This document shows positions 1 through 7,652 of a stretch of DNA of 35,222 bases, in pieces. The DNA is from Acidobacteriota bacterium (GTDB lineage Bacteria; Acidobacteriota; Terriglobia; Acidiferrales; UBA7541). Numbering within the stretch: the stretch's first letter is position 1; each line of letters starts with the position of its first letter. The notes beneath the pieces were generated by a model. It ran no database searches, was not told the DNA's origin, and was given only the letters and a program-made list of their open reading frames with translations. A program made the position numbers and the translations under genes. The stretch spans positions 1 to 35,222 of the forward strand of contig QHYE01000102.1 in assembly GCA_003224055.1 (NCBI GenBank), read 5' to 3'.

Positions 1-449
1 ATCAAAATCGCGAGGTACTCCAGCAGGATTCCCCATATCCAGTTAGACGCAGCATAGCGGAAAAAGTATCGCTATATTATGCGGGATTCAATAAGACAGT
101 ATGCCCCGCGCCTTTCTGATAGCCCGCGGTTTCACCAGTCCTGCGTAGTCTCACAGAGCAAGCTTAGGGACAATCGATCAGTACAACGGATGTCACCATC
201 TGGAGGAGCATTCAGATTGTCGCTCTCCAAAGGGATAAAACGAGCCACAGGTGAGGTAAGACGAGATACCAGCTACCCGGCAATCACTGCGCGTGAGTAC
301 AGAAGACAATCTGTTATCGCTCCCTTGCGCACTCAACTCAGAGCTATCTCAAAAGCCAAACTAGACCTCAAGAGTACCGCCGAGGCTCTGGACGGGGGCA
401 TTTGTGTTCCGTCGACGCGTGAACTGAATCATGAACAGGGCGGTCTACC
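1..449. other. No convincing gene upstream of the excisionase
   Basis: I see no recognisable gene here. One open frame (79-453, plus strand) ends in an ATGA overlap with the excisionase start. Its product has no hydrophobic pattern, motif or family resemblance and reads like chance translation. The stretch probably carries the promoter of the excisionase/recombinase pair, but I could not place a clear -35/-10 pair. No partial copy of the tRNA-Arg gene (a would-be attachment site) is visible. Confidence 0.5.
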
Positions 450-686
450 ATGAATCAACGCGTGCTCCTTGAGCCCAATGATAGCGCCGCTCTTCACCCA
501 GAAGAATATCCGCTGACAGTAAGAGAAGCGGCAAAGTATCTTGGCGTGAGTCCTCAATCTGTGTATCTTTGGGTTGAGCGAAAGCAGATTCCCCATCTCC
601 GCGTAATGGGTCGGAACATCCGCTTCCTAAGGTCGGATCTCGAAACATTCCGCGCGTCCTTCAAACAGGAGATGGAGAATGAGTAG
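450..686 (+). CDS. Excisionase-family helix-turn-helix DNA-binding protein
   Basis: A 78-residue protein with the MerR-like winged helix-turn-helix of the excisionase/AlpA group (HTH_17). The core is about residues 20-70 and reads LTVREAAKYLGVSPQSVYLW, then RKQIPHLRVMGRNIRF and a typical closing SDLETF. Such proteins bind DNA next to att sites, act as directionality factors for tyrosine recombinases, or regulate mobile-element genes. Its last 8 bases overlap the recombinase start (ATGAGTAG), so the two are translationally coupled, which supports an element-encoded Xis/Int pair. The ribosome-binding site is weak. The HTH class is clear; the excisionase role is inferred from the neighbour. Confidence 0.85.
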   Translation: MNQRVLLEPNDSAALHPEEYPLTVREAAKYLGVSPQSVYLWVERKQIPHLRVMGRNIRFLRSDLETFRASFKQEMENE

Positions 687-1854
687 ACCTGTAGAGCATG
701 ATGGAACTGTTTTTCGGCGAGAGGGTACAAAGTTCTGGTGGATGTGTTACCGGGAACGCGACGGAACGCGCCGCAGGGAATCGACTTTCACCGAAGACTG
801 GCAGGAGGCCCACAAGAAACTCCGTGAACGCCTTCAGGCCAGAGACGGAAACATCCTGCAAGTTGTTCGACAAGGCGAGAGCCTTCTCTTCGGAAAATGG
901 ACGGAGTTCTTCATGGAGAATTATTCCAAGCCGCCATTCCGAACCACTAAAACCCACATCGCCAACGACCGAGCGGTGAAACACTTGAACAGGACTTTCG
1001 CAAATCAGACGCTGGCGAGTGTAACCACTGACGAAATCGAACTGTACCTCCGGGACCGCCTTCGTCAGCGAATTCGGATCAGAACGTGTCTCGGATACCG
1101 CGAAGGACGACGCATGGTGAAGGCAACGACGGTTCATCAAGAGCTTCGAGTACTTCGGCGCATCCTGAACGTGGCGGTTCGAAAGAAACTGATTCCTTCG
1201 AACCCATGCTCGGGCGTCGAGTTTCCCGTAATGCTAAAAGGACTGTTCCGGCCTCACTATGTTTCATGGTCCGAGCAACAACGCATTGAAACCCATGCAC
1301 CGGAGTACCTGCGCAATATCGTTCGCATAATCTCGGAAACGGGTTTGCGCGTGTACAAGGAACTTCTTTCCATGAAGAAGGACCAAGTGGACTTCGTCAA
1401 CAAAACCGTTTGGATTCCAGATTCAAAAACACCGAACGGCGTGGCTGAACTGCCTCTGACTGAGGTCGCGCTCCAGGCATTTCGGAATCAAATGCGTCTC
1501 GCTGGACGGGGAGAATACCTCTTTCCAAGCGACCTCAACGCAGAAGGACACCAACGATCGTTGAGAACGGTCTGGAGGCTCACGCTCAAGCGCGCGGGAG
1601 TTTCCTATTTCCGGCTCTACGATCTCCGCTCGACCTACGCTACACGCCTGAGCGCAGGTGGAGTAGCCGACGAGTGGGTCACACAATTACTTCGTCAGGG
1701 CGACTCGCAAGTCTTCAAGAAGTATTCGAGGATGAAGCTGCAGATGCAGCGAGAAGCGTTGTCGAAACTCAACCGTCACGCAAACGAAATGCCCGATCTG
1801 GTGACACAGCCTGTGGCAGAACCCCAGGGTTTTGGCACAGTTCTGACACAGTAA
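679..1854 (+). CDS. Tyrosine recombinase / phage-type integrase
   Basis: A 391-residue site-specific recombinase. The N-terminal part (about 1-70) resembles an arm-binding domain, about 72-185 is the SAM-like core-binding domain, and about 195-365 is the catalytic domain. Visible active-site positions are Arg224 (ETGLRVYKELL), Lys250 (DSKTPNG), Arg317 (YDLRSTYATRL) and the nucleophile Tyr349 (FKKYSRM). The two usual histidines are not conserved: HxxR reads YDLR (Tyr314) and the LLGH position reads LLRQ (Gln340). It probably mediates integration and excision of a mobile element. It overlaps the HTH gene upstream and ends 59 bases before a tRNA-Arg gene, a classic integration target. Whether it is active is unknown. 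Confidence 0.9.
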   Translation: MSRPVEHDGTVFRREGTKFWWMCYRERDGTRRRESTFTEDWQEAHKKLRERLQARDGNILQVVRQGESLLFGKWTEFFMENYSKPPFRTTKTHIANDRAVKHLNRTFANQTLASVTTDEIELYLRDRLRQRIRIRTCLGYREGRRMVKATTVHQELRVLRRILNVAVRKKLIPSNPCSGVEFPVMLKGLFRPHYVSWSEQQRIETHAPEYLRNIVRIISETGLRVYKELLSMKKDQVDFVNKTVWIPDSKTPNGVAELPLTEVALQAFRNQMRLAGRGEYLFPSDLNAEGHQRSLRTVWRLTLKRAGVSYFRLYDLRSTYATRLSAGGVADEWVTQLLRQGDSQVFKKYSRMKLQMQREALSKLNRHANEMPDLVTQPVAEPQGFGTVLTQ

Positions 1855-1913
1855 CGCCTAAAAATGGACCAAATGGTGGTTTTGCGAGCCGTAAACGTTT
1901 TAGAATCAATCAA

Positions 1914-1990
1914 GCGCCCGTAGCTCAGTTGGATAGAGCGTCTGCCTTCTAAGCAGAGGGTCGGGAGTTCGAATCTCCCCGGGCGCGCCA
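1914..1990 (+). tRNA. tRNA-Arg (anticodon UCU)
   Basis: A complete cloverleaf can be folded by eye. The acceptor stem GCGCCCG pairs with CGGGCGC, the D arm is GCTC...GAGC, the anticodon stem TCTGC/GCAGA encloses the loop CTTCTAA with anticodon TCT at 1948-1950, and the T arm GGGAG/CTCCC encloses TTCGAAT. The discriminator base is G and CCA is encoded. The anticodon reads AGA codons. The gene is intact although a recombinase gene ends just upstream, so if it served as an attachment site it was restored or never broken. Confidence 0.97.
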
Positions 1991-2089
1991 CTTACTCTTG
2001 GAAAATCAGCTACTTGGCGAAGCGACCTCCGCCGCATTTCTACTCGGTCGCGGCCACGGAAGGGGCGGCCGCAACCAGGCAACTCCTGC

Positions 2090-2392
2090 TCAAGAGCAGA
2101 GTTCTTCTTGCTGGCCTTGCTCCCCCGAGTGCCAGGCGACGGCGGTATCCGTCTTTGATCGTGCTTGCAACAGGGCAGCTTCGAAATCGGGCGACTTCAG
2201 AGCTTCTGCCACAACTCGTAACGCTCTAAGCGGGTCGCCGCCATGCCGGTGCCCGATTGCGAAACCTACGGCTTCGCGCTCGGCAGCACGGATCTTCTCG
2301 GCCGTACTGTCCACCAGTGTCTTGAATTCCAATAGCGCCAGACTCGCTTCGCGCGTGACAATTGCGCCTCTTGGCGTACTGCGGGAATGCAT
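2090..2392 (-). CDS. Hypothetical protein, 100 residues
   Basis: I do not recognise a family. The case for a real gene is translational: AGGAGG lies exactly 6 bases before the ATG (Shine-Dalgarno at 2399-2404), the best such site in this part of the window. The product looks like a soluble, mostly helical protein (about residues 17-85, rich in Ala, Glu, Lys and Arg), with no signal peptide and no membrane segment. A longer plus-strand frame covers the same bases but encodes low-complexity Ser/Arg/Pro-rich sequence and is probably its shadow. The gene stands alone between the tRNA and an ATPase remnant, so context gives no function. Confidence 0.6.
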   Translation of the reverse strand: MHSRSTPRGAIVTREASLALLEFKTLVDSTAEKIRAAEREAVGFAIGHRHGGDPLRALRVVAEALKSPDFEAALLQARSKTDTAVAWHSGEQGQQEELCS

Positions 2393-2789
2393 GGGTTTCC
2401 TCCTGCTGACAGTCTCGCGGGAGAGTGAGAGTACACCTTGGGGTCGTCTAAGGGAAGGCGCGGGGATGGCCTGCGAAACTCCTGCCTACCTTCGACCTAG
2501 GAGGCATTCAGCCGAGGGAAGATACCCAGCCAAATGTGCCTAATTCACGATGTGGTAGTTCAAGGAGGCTGCGATTCCTGCGGGTGCCGCGCTGGGTGGT
2601 CACACGGAAACCAACGCCGGGCGTCCTGCTGCTAATTTGATAGCTGCGACCGAGCGTGGTATTGCAAGACATGCCGAGCAGGACAAATCTTAAGAGTCGT
2701 CCGATTATTCTGGAGGCCGAATAAGGCGTGACCGCGCCGAAAAAATTTGCCTCTCTACATGGGTTCGCCTCCATGAATCGGAAACGCTG
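2393..2789. other. Intergenic, no gene recognised
   Basis: It must contain the promoter of the minus-strand hypothetical gene to its left and the downstream flank of the decayed ATPase to its right. A short minus-strand frame (2508-2774) has no family resemblance and no good ribosome-binding site. I see no RNA gene or repeat here. Confidence 0.5.
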
Positions 2790-3462
2790 CTACTTCGATG
2801 ATTTGCGGCGAAAAACGGGCGGCACAAATTTCAGCGAAGTGGCTTCGCTTGCAGCGATCTCGATTTGAAACGCCATTACTTCCGGAGAAATCGGACTCTG
2901 ATATTCGGTTAGGCTCTCCGCCAGAACATCCTCCAGGGTCGCGGTGCCGGTTCGTACCTGGCGGTAGATCTTGACAGCGAATGCTTCGGCGGCGCTGGGG
3001 GGCAGAAGCGGCGGGATGCGCGATTCCAGGGAACCGAAGGCCGTTTCCGGGGATCGCCAGGCCCCGCTTCCCGCAAAGCATGCGGATCAGGTCGAATCCT
3101 TCCCGCGGTGTAGTTGTCGGAGACAGCGGAATCTTGACGTCCACGCGCCCGGGGCGCTTTAAGTCCACCTCGATCAGATCCGGGCGGCTCGAGGCCAGCA
3201 CCCAGATCACTCGCCCGCTATTCGTGCTACCCCCGATCTCTTCCGCGAGCATGGAGTAGATTCGCCCTCCAACGCTCGAGTCGCCGCTTGCGGAATCTCG
3301 CCGTCCCAGAGCCTGATCTGCTTCGTCGATAAAAACGTAACACCGGCCGAGAGCATGGATGAGGCGGAAGATTTTCTCGAGATTTCCTTCGCTGCTCCCC
3401 ACCCACTTGTCCCGAAAGTTTTTCATCTTAAGGATGGGGACGCAGGCTTCGCCGGCCAGCGA
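2790..3462 (-). pseudogene. AAA-family ATPase remnant, 5'-truncated and frameshifted
   Basis: The minus strand encodes the second half of an AAA ATPase. It shows sensor/Walker B text CYVFIDEADQALGRRD, then VIWVLASSRPDLIEVDLKRP and GRVDVKIPL with the arginine-finger region. Two defects are visible. First, the N-terminus with Walker A is missing: homologous sequence starts abruptly (LAGEACVPILKMKNFRDKW) right after an in-frame stop at 3463-3465. Second, near 3035-3043 the frame shifts by one base. Beyond that point the family-like sequence continues in another frame (SAAEAFAVKIYRQVR, then FVPPVFRRKSSK) to a TAG at 2790-2792. Without a P-loop it cannot be a working ATPase. The nearby IS110 transposase gene suggests rearrangement as the cause. 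Confidence 0.85.
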
Positions 3463-3906
3463 TTATACTGCGCGCACGTTAGCCGAAGGGACTCATTGCC
3501 TAGTTAACGCGCTCTATAAAGGGGAGAGTCAAGGAAAAAAACAACCCCGGCGACTGGAAGGAGCAAAAACGTTCGCCGCGCTCTCCAGCCCAAGTCATGT
3601 TGAGAGGCTCTGGGGTGTTCGCTCTTCGTAGATCCATTCTGTTTTCGTGACGGCGCTTTCGGATTCTGAAGCAAGACAAGCTGCGTGGCTGAACGTTGTC
3701 AACCATAGTTCTATCTGAGGCTCGCGGCCTATAGCTTTTTCTGGTTATCCGAGGGGGCCTATAGTTTACCAAGAGACTCGTGGTGCTCGGAGCACACTCT
3801 CCGCCTAACGCGCTAATGGAGACTCACCCTCGAACCAAAGCGTCAGAAGAACCGAAAAGCCATCACTAGAAATGAATCCAGCAAAGTACGGTCCTCAACC
3901 CAACGC
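3463..3906. other. Non-coding flank between ATPase remnant and IS110 transposase
   Basis: No gene is recognised. The missing front of the ATPase is not here. A 9-base direct repeat GGCCTATAG occurs at 3726-3734 and 3756-3764, exactly 30 bases apart. One end of the IS110 element must lie somewhere in this interval, but IS110 elements lack strong terminal inverted repeats and I could not place the boundary. Confidence 0.5.
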
Positions 3907-4974
3907 TTAAGCTGCTTGTTGTTTCAGATGTTCTGCGTCGAAACGCGCTCCTTTCTTCCAAACCAGCAAAGTGATGGACGCGATCTTGCGCGCCAAGGTG
4001 AGACGCGCCAAATGCGGTTTCAGTCCTCGGGCAACGGTAGCTTGGTAGAAGTCCTGGAAAGGTCCAGCGGTAGCAGCCGCTCGCGTGGCTGCACCCTTGA
4101 AGATATTTTTCAGATCGTGGTTATGGTTGATGTTGAGCCCGCGGACAGCCAGGACCTTCTTGGAGCGTTTGAGTTGGCCACCGACGAAACGATATTCTCC
4201 GCTGGTGTACGTCCTCAGCGCCAATCCACAGTAAGCCCACAGCTGCCGCTTGGTGCGGAAGCGATTAGGCGTCTGTATCAGAGCGATCAACAGAGCGGCG
4301 CGGATGGGGCCAATCGCAGGAATCTGCCGCAGTAATCTCATGGCCAGATGTTTCCGTGCTTCCGCTAATAGTTCTCGTCGCGTCCCCTGGCGCAACGCCG
4401 CCAAGGCGTCGAACTGTTGGTAATAGAGTTCGGCACGACGACGTACGCCGGCTTCCGAAATCTTTGCGAGCCATTCCGCACGGTAGCGCGGCGCGTATAC
4501 CTGCTGGCCGGCACAAGGAATCCCCCAGCCTCGGTAAATGGCCTTCAGCCGACTCATCACTCGCGTCAAATCGCGAGTTATCGTGATGTAGCTGCGTGCC
4601 AGTTCCTTCAAAGTGCGGATACCCTGTTCGCCGTGGTACACCGGGCTTAGCTTGTTCAGATACAACAGTTCGGACAATTTCCGCGCGTCGATGCGGTCAC
4701 TCTTGTTCCCAGCTTTCAACAGGGCATTCTTGCGCGGGTCGCTGGCCAACACTCGGGCGACGTGAGGCTGGAGCAGATCGTGCAACCAGGCCGCCCAGGT
4801 TCCTTCTTCAAAGGCTACGTACAAGCTGCCACGCAGGCCACGAATGAACTGGAGAATCGTCTCGGCTTTCGTTTCGAGAATCGCCTCCATCACCAGATTT
4901 CCGCGCGAATCCCGAACGGCCACCGAGATCGTTGCCTGATGGACATCCATCCCAATATACTTGGCGTCATTCAT
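3907..4974 (-). CDS. IS110-family transposase (DEDD type)
   Basis: A 355-residue transposase. The start at 4974 is chosen because AAGGAG lies 7 bases ahead; an in-frame upstream extension to 5013 lacks such a site. The N-terminal RuvC-like DEDD domain shows Asp10 (YIGMDVH), Glu56/57 (AFEEGTW), and Asp93 and Asp96 (KSDRIDARK), with the D-x-x-D spacing usual for the family. A helix-hairpin-helix region (RQIPAIGPIRAALLIALI, about 216-233) leads into the C-terminal Tnp domain with the candidate catalytic serine Ser258 (YTSGEY). In IS110 elements this serine acts together with the DEDD domain, guided by a structured bridge RNA. The gene looks full length and potentially active. Confidence 0.95.
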   Translation of the reverse strand: MNDAKYIGMDVHQATISVAVRDSRGNLVMEAILETKAETILQFIRGLRGSLYVAFEEGTWAAWLHDLLQPHVARVLASDPRKNALLKAGNKSDRIDARKLSELLYLNKLSPVYHGEQGIRTLKELARSYITITRDLTRVMSRLKAIYRGWGIPCAGQQVYAPRYRAEWLAKISEAGVRRRAELYYQQFDALAALRQGTRRELLAEARKHLAMRLLRQIPAIGPIRAALLIALIQTPNRFRTKRQLWAYCGLALRTYTSGEYRFVGGQLKRSKKVLAVRGLNINHNHDLKNIFKGAATRAAATAGPFQDFYQATVARGLKPHLARLTLARKIASITLLVWKKGARFDAEHLKQQAA

Positions 4975-5572
4975 GAGGGTGCTCCTTGTTGTAGGTTGAG
5001 ATGCGACAATCAAAACCTACTCCAAGCGGGCGCCCTTTTATAATGCGTTTACCCTACAGCTTTCAATATCAGTACCGTCCCTCTGTTGGATTTGCTCGCA
5101 TAGCACCTTTTAGCGGTCATCTGAGAAACGTCTTTCGTAGCTCAACTAATCCACGGTGCGGTTACGTTGTTTCTGTTCCGCCTCCAGCAGGCAGGCATTT
5201 AACACGGAGACGTAGCGTGATTCAATCTGACCGAATGCGACGGCGACACCGAAGTTGGAATCAGAGCGGCAGACCTTACCTTGAACTTGGAGAAAATACG
5301 GGCAAGCGTAGATCTTCACAAGAACTGATGTGCCTACAAGAGGAGGATTCTTTACGTCGAGACGGCAGCCTTAACGGCTTAGCTCACACAAACGCGCGGT
5401 GAGGTGAACATGCGAGTTTTCTACTGCCAACTCGGCGTGGGCGAAAAACAGATACCCCTGCATTGGGTTGCGGCCTTGCTCCACATGCTAAGTGCGAGTA
5501 AATATTCGGTATGGTAACCCGGATTCTGCAAAAGAGTGTAGGAACTGAGAGCAGTTAGTGCTCCCAATGAAA
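4975..5572. other. Non-coding region: IS110 5' flank and space up to the phosphate unit
   Basis: No gene is recognised. Just upstream of the transposase Shine-Dalgarno is an inverted repeat, GTAGGTT (4991-4997) and AACCTAC (5014-5020), with a 16-base loop. In the IS110 group the bridge RNA that pairs with target and donor DNA is encoded in the non-coding sequence 5' of the transposase, on the same strand. The part of this interval next to 4974 is therefore the place to look. The other end of the element lies somewhere before 5572 but could not be located. Confidence 0.45.
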
Positions 5573-6568
5573 TCATTTTACCCAGAATCGGCCTGCATGA
5601 AAAAGAATGGCTCCAAGCAGAGCGGCGCCGGGAATCGTCAGCACCCAGGCCCAGACGATGCGGCGGGTGATACCCCAGCGGACGGCGGAAAGACGGCGCG
5701 AAGCTCCGACGCCAACGATGGCGCCGGTGATGGTGTGCGTGGTGCTGACAGGGATGCCAAAGGCGGCGGTGCCGACGAGGGTGAGCCCGCCAGCGGTTTC
5801 GGCCGCGAAGCCGCCGAAGGGATTGAGCTTGGTAATGCGCTGGCCCATGGTCTTGATGATGCGCCAGCCGCCCGCCATGGTTCCCCCGGCGATAGCCAAG
5901 TGGCAGCAAATGATTACCCAGTAGGGAACGACGAAGGACTTGAGCAGGCCTCCGGCCACGAGCGCCGTGGTGATGATGCCCATGCCTTTCTGCGCGTCAT
6001 TGGTGCCGTGGCCGAAACTGTAGCCAGCGGCGGAGACGAGCTGCAGGCGGCGGAACCACTTATCCACTTTCAGCGGGCGCTGCCGGCGAACGATCCAACT
6101 GGTGATGATGGTGACGGTCATGCCCAAGAGCATGCCGATCAGCGGCGAGAGAAAAATAAAAGCGACGGGCTTAATCCAGCCGCTAAAGATGAGCGCGCGA
6201 AGGCCGGCTTTTGCTACCGCTGCGCCGCCGAAGCCGCCAATCAGGGCGTGCGACGAACTGGTCGGGAGGCCGAGAATTAGCGTGATCAGGTTCCAAATAA
6301 TCGCGCCGAGCAAACCAGACAGGAGGACTTGCTGGTTCACCATTTCGATGTGAACCATGCCCTTGCCGATGGTGCCGGCAACAGCGGTGCCGAAGAAGAA
6401 TGCCGCGACGAAATTCCAAAAGGCAGCCCAGGCGACGGCGCGAAAGGGTGTGAGAACCCGAGTGGAAACAACCGTGGCGATGGAATTGGCGGCGTCGTGC
6501 CAGCCGTTCGAAAATTCGAACGCGAGGGTGAGGGAGATCACGAAAAGGAGGAGCGAGAAGCTGGTCAT
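5573..6568 (-). CDS. pit: PiT-family inorganic phosphate transporter
   Basis: A 331-residue membrane protein that takes up inorganic phosphate, probably as a metal-phosphate complex driven by cation symport, in the inner membrane. It carries both signature repeats of the PiT family: FSNGWHDAANSIATVVSTR near the N-terminus (about residues 20-38) and SFGHGTNDAQKGMG in the second half (about 187-200). The second half also shows the conserved GIPVSTTHTITGAIVGVG stretch. Hydrophobic segments fill the rest, and the length fits the short bacterial PiT class. It begins 6 bases after the stop of the DUF47 gene, so the two form one transcript. Confidence 0.95.
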   Translation of the reverse strand: MTSFSLLLFVISLTLAFEFSNGWHDAANSIATVVSTRVLTPFRAVAWAAFWNFVAAFFFGTAVAGTIGKGMVHIEMVNQQVLLSGLLGAIIWNLITLILGLPTSSSHALIGGFGGAAVAKAGLRALIFSGWIKPVAFIFLSPLIGMLLGMTVTIITSWIVRRQRPLKVDKWFRRLQLVSAAGYSFGHGTNDAQKGMGIITTALVAGGLLKSFVVPYWVIICCHLAIAGGTMAGGWRIIKTMGQRITKLNPFGGFAAETAGGLTLVGTAAFGIPVSTTHTITGAIVGVGASRRLSAVRWGITRRIVWAWVLTIPGAALLGAILFHAGRFWVK

Positions 6569-6574
6569 CGCGGA

Positions 6575-7201
6575 TCAGGCGCTCTTGAGGATGACGCCTT
6601 CGATGACGTTGGCGACGTCCTCGCACTTATCGACGGCGGTTTCGATGACTTCGAAAATCTCCTTCCACTTGATGATCTGGACGGGGTCCGTTTCTTCGTC
6701 AAAGAGCTGGGCGATGAGGGTGCGGCAGAGGCGGTCGCTTTCGTTCTCGTAGCGGTTGATCTCGATGCAGTGCTTGAGGGCGCTCTCGGGCGTTTCGATA
6801 GCGCGAACGGCAGACTCGACCTCGGCAGTTGCGGAGACGAGAACCTTCACGAGGTCGAGGGTTCCGGCACGGACGGCGTCCACACGATAGAGCACGAAGC
6901 GGCTGGCAGCGGCGTCAATGAGGTCGATGACGTCGTCGAGCTGGCTGCAGAGTTCGTGGATATCTTCACGGTCAAACGGGGTGATGAAGGTCTGGTTCAG
7001 CTTGGTGAAGATGGCGTGGGTGATTTCGTCGCCTTCGTGCTCGATGGCTTTGACCATCTGCACTTGCTCGGGCACGCCTGTGTAATGCGAGAGCATTTTG
7101 AGAAGGGCGTTGGCGCCGGCGTTGATATTGACGGCTTGCTTGGCAAAAAGGTCAAAGAAATCCTCTTCGCGCGGCAAGAACCGCCGCAAAAGTCCTGGCA
7201 T
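6575..7201 (-). CDS. DUF47 / PhoU-like protein, partner of the PiT transporter
   Basis: A soluble all-helical protein of 208 residues of the DUF47 (PhoU-related) family, commonly paired with PiT transporters and thought to regulate phosphate flux. The start at 7201 (MPGLLRRFLPREEDFF) matches the usual N-terminus of the family; an in-frame extension upstream is poor-quality sequence. Metal-binding-type acidic motifs seen include AIEHEGDEITH, FDREDIHELCSQLDDVID and the C-terminal VIETAVDKCEDVANVIEG. The Shine-Dalgarno GGGGAG (7213-7218 read on the minus strand) lies in a near-perfect palindrome (7213-7225), which could partly hide it. It is the first gene of the phosphate unit. Confidence 0.92.
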   Translation of the reverse strand: MPGLLRRFLPREEDFFDLFAKQAVNINAGANALLKMLSHYTGVPEQVQMVKAIEHEGDEITHAIFTKLNQTFITPFDREDIHELCSQLDDVIDLIDAAASRFVLYRVDAVRAGTLDLVKVLVSATAEVESAVRAIETPESALKHCIEINRYENESDRLCRTLIAQLFDEETDPVQIIKWKEIFEVIETAVDKCEDVANVIEGVILKSA

Positions 7202-7652
7202 GGTGTGTGACTCTCCCCTGGGGAGTCGAGTTAAGGCGTGGTTACGATAGCAGAGGCACGGAAGATGAGGCAACAACACGAATCGCCTCTTCGAGGATTT
7301 ACCCGTCTGAGGGTGTTGTGTCAGATTCAAATACCCTTGGCGTTCGGGCTGGGCTAGCGGGCCAGCCGTCATTCAGGTGATTCCTGTAGAACTTTTTGGA
7401 GGATTCACCCCCTTCCCCAGGATGGAAATTTCTCCTAACAATGCAGCGGATTCTGGGCCCGCGCGCCAAGCAGCGGCAGAAATGCCTGGAAACGCGGTAT
7501 TGCGAGTTACTTAGGAACCTGCGGGGTGAAGTGTGTCTACACGTACGAAATCATTAGGAATGAGGAAGTTGGCGCGAAGTCTACCGCAAGAAGGCCCTGG
7601 AGAGACTATGAGGAAGCTTCTTCCGGAGAATAGCCGCCTTGGAGGTCAGTCA
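7202..7652. other. Divergent intergenic region
   Basis: It separates the minus-strand phosphate unit from the plus-strand secreted-protein genes and must carry both promoters. The palindrome CTCCCC-T-GGGGAG (7213-7225) overlaps the ribosome-binding site of the DUF47 gene. The open frame of the secreted protein extends back to 7533, but the residues before 7653 look non-native, so I treat them as leader. I could not identify a Pho box or a clear sigma-70 promoter by eye. Confidence 0.45.

Noticed and set aside
79-453. 124-residue plus-strand frame ending in an ATGA overlap with the excisionase gene
   Set aside because: No family features, no ribosome-binding site, and chance-like composition; the overlap alone is not enough.
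1998-2543. 181-residue plus-strand frame after the tRNA
   Set aside because: Ser/Arg/Pro-rich shadow of the minus-strand gene at 2090-2392, which has a strong ribosome-binding site.
3780-5060. Terminal inverted repeats for the IS110 element
   Set aside because: None could be matched by eye, and the family often lacks them, so no element boundaries are given.
5558-6280. 240-residue plus-strand frame
   Set aside because: Antisense shadow of the PiT transporter; Asp/Gly/Ala-rich, with no domain.
6329-7210. 293-residue plus-strand frame
   Set aside because: Antisense shadow of the DUF47 and PiT genes, made possible by high GC content.
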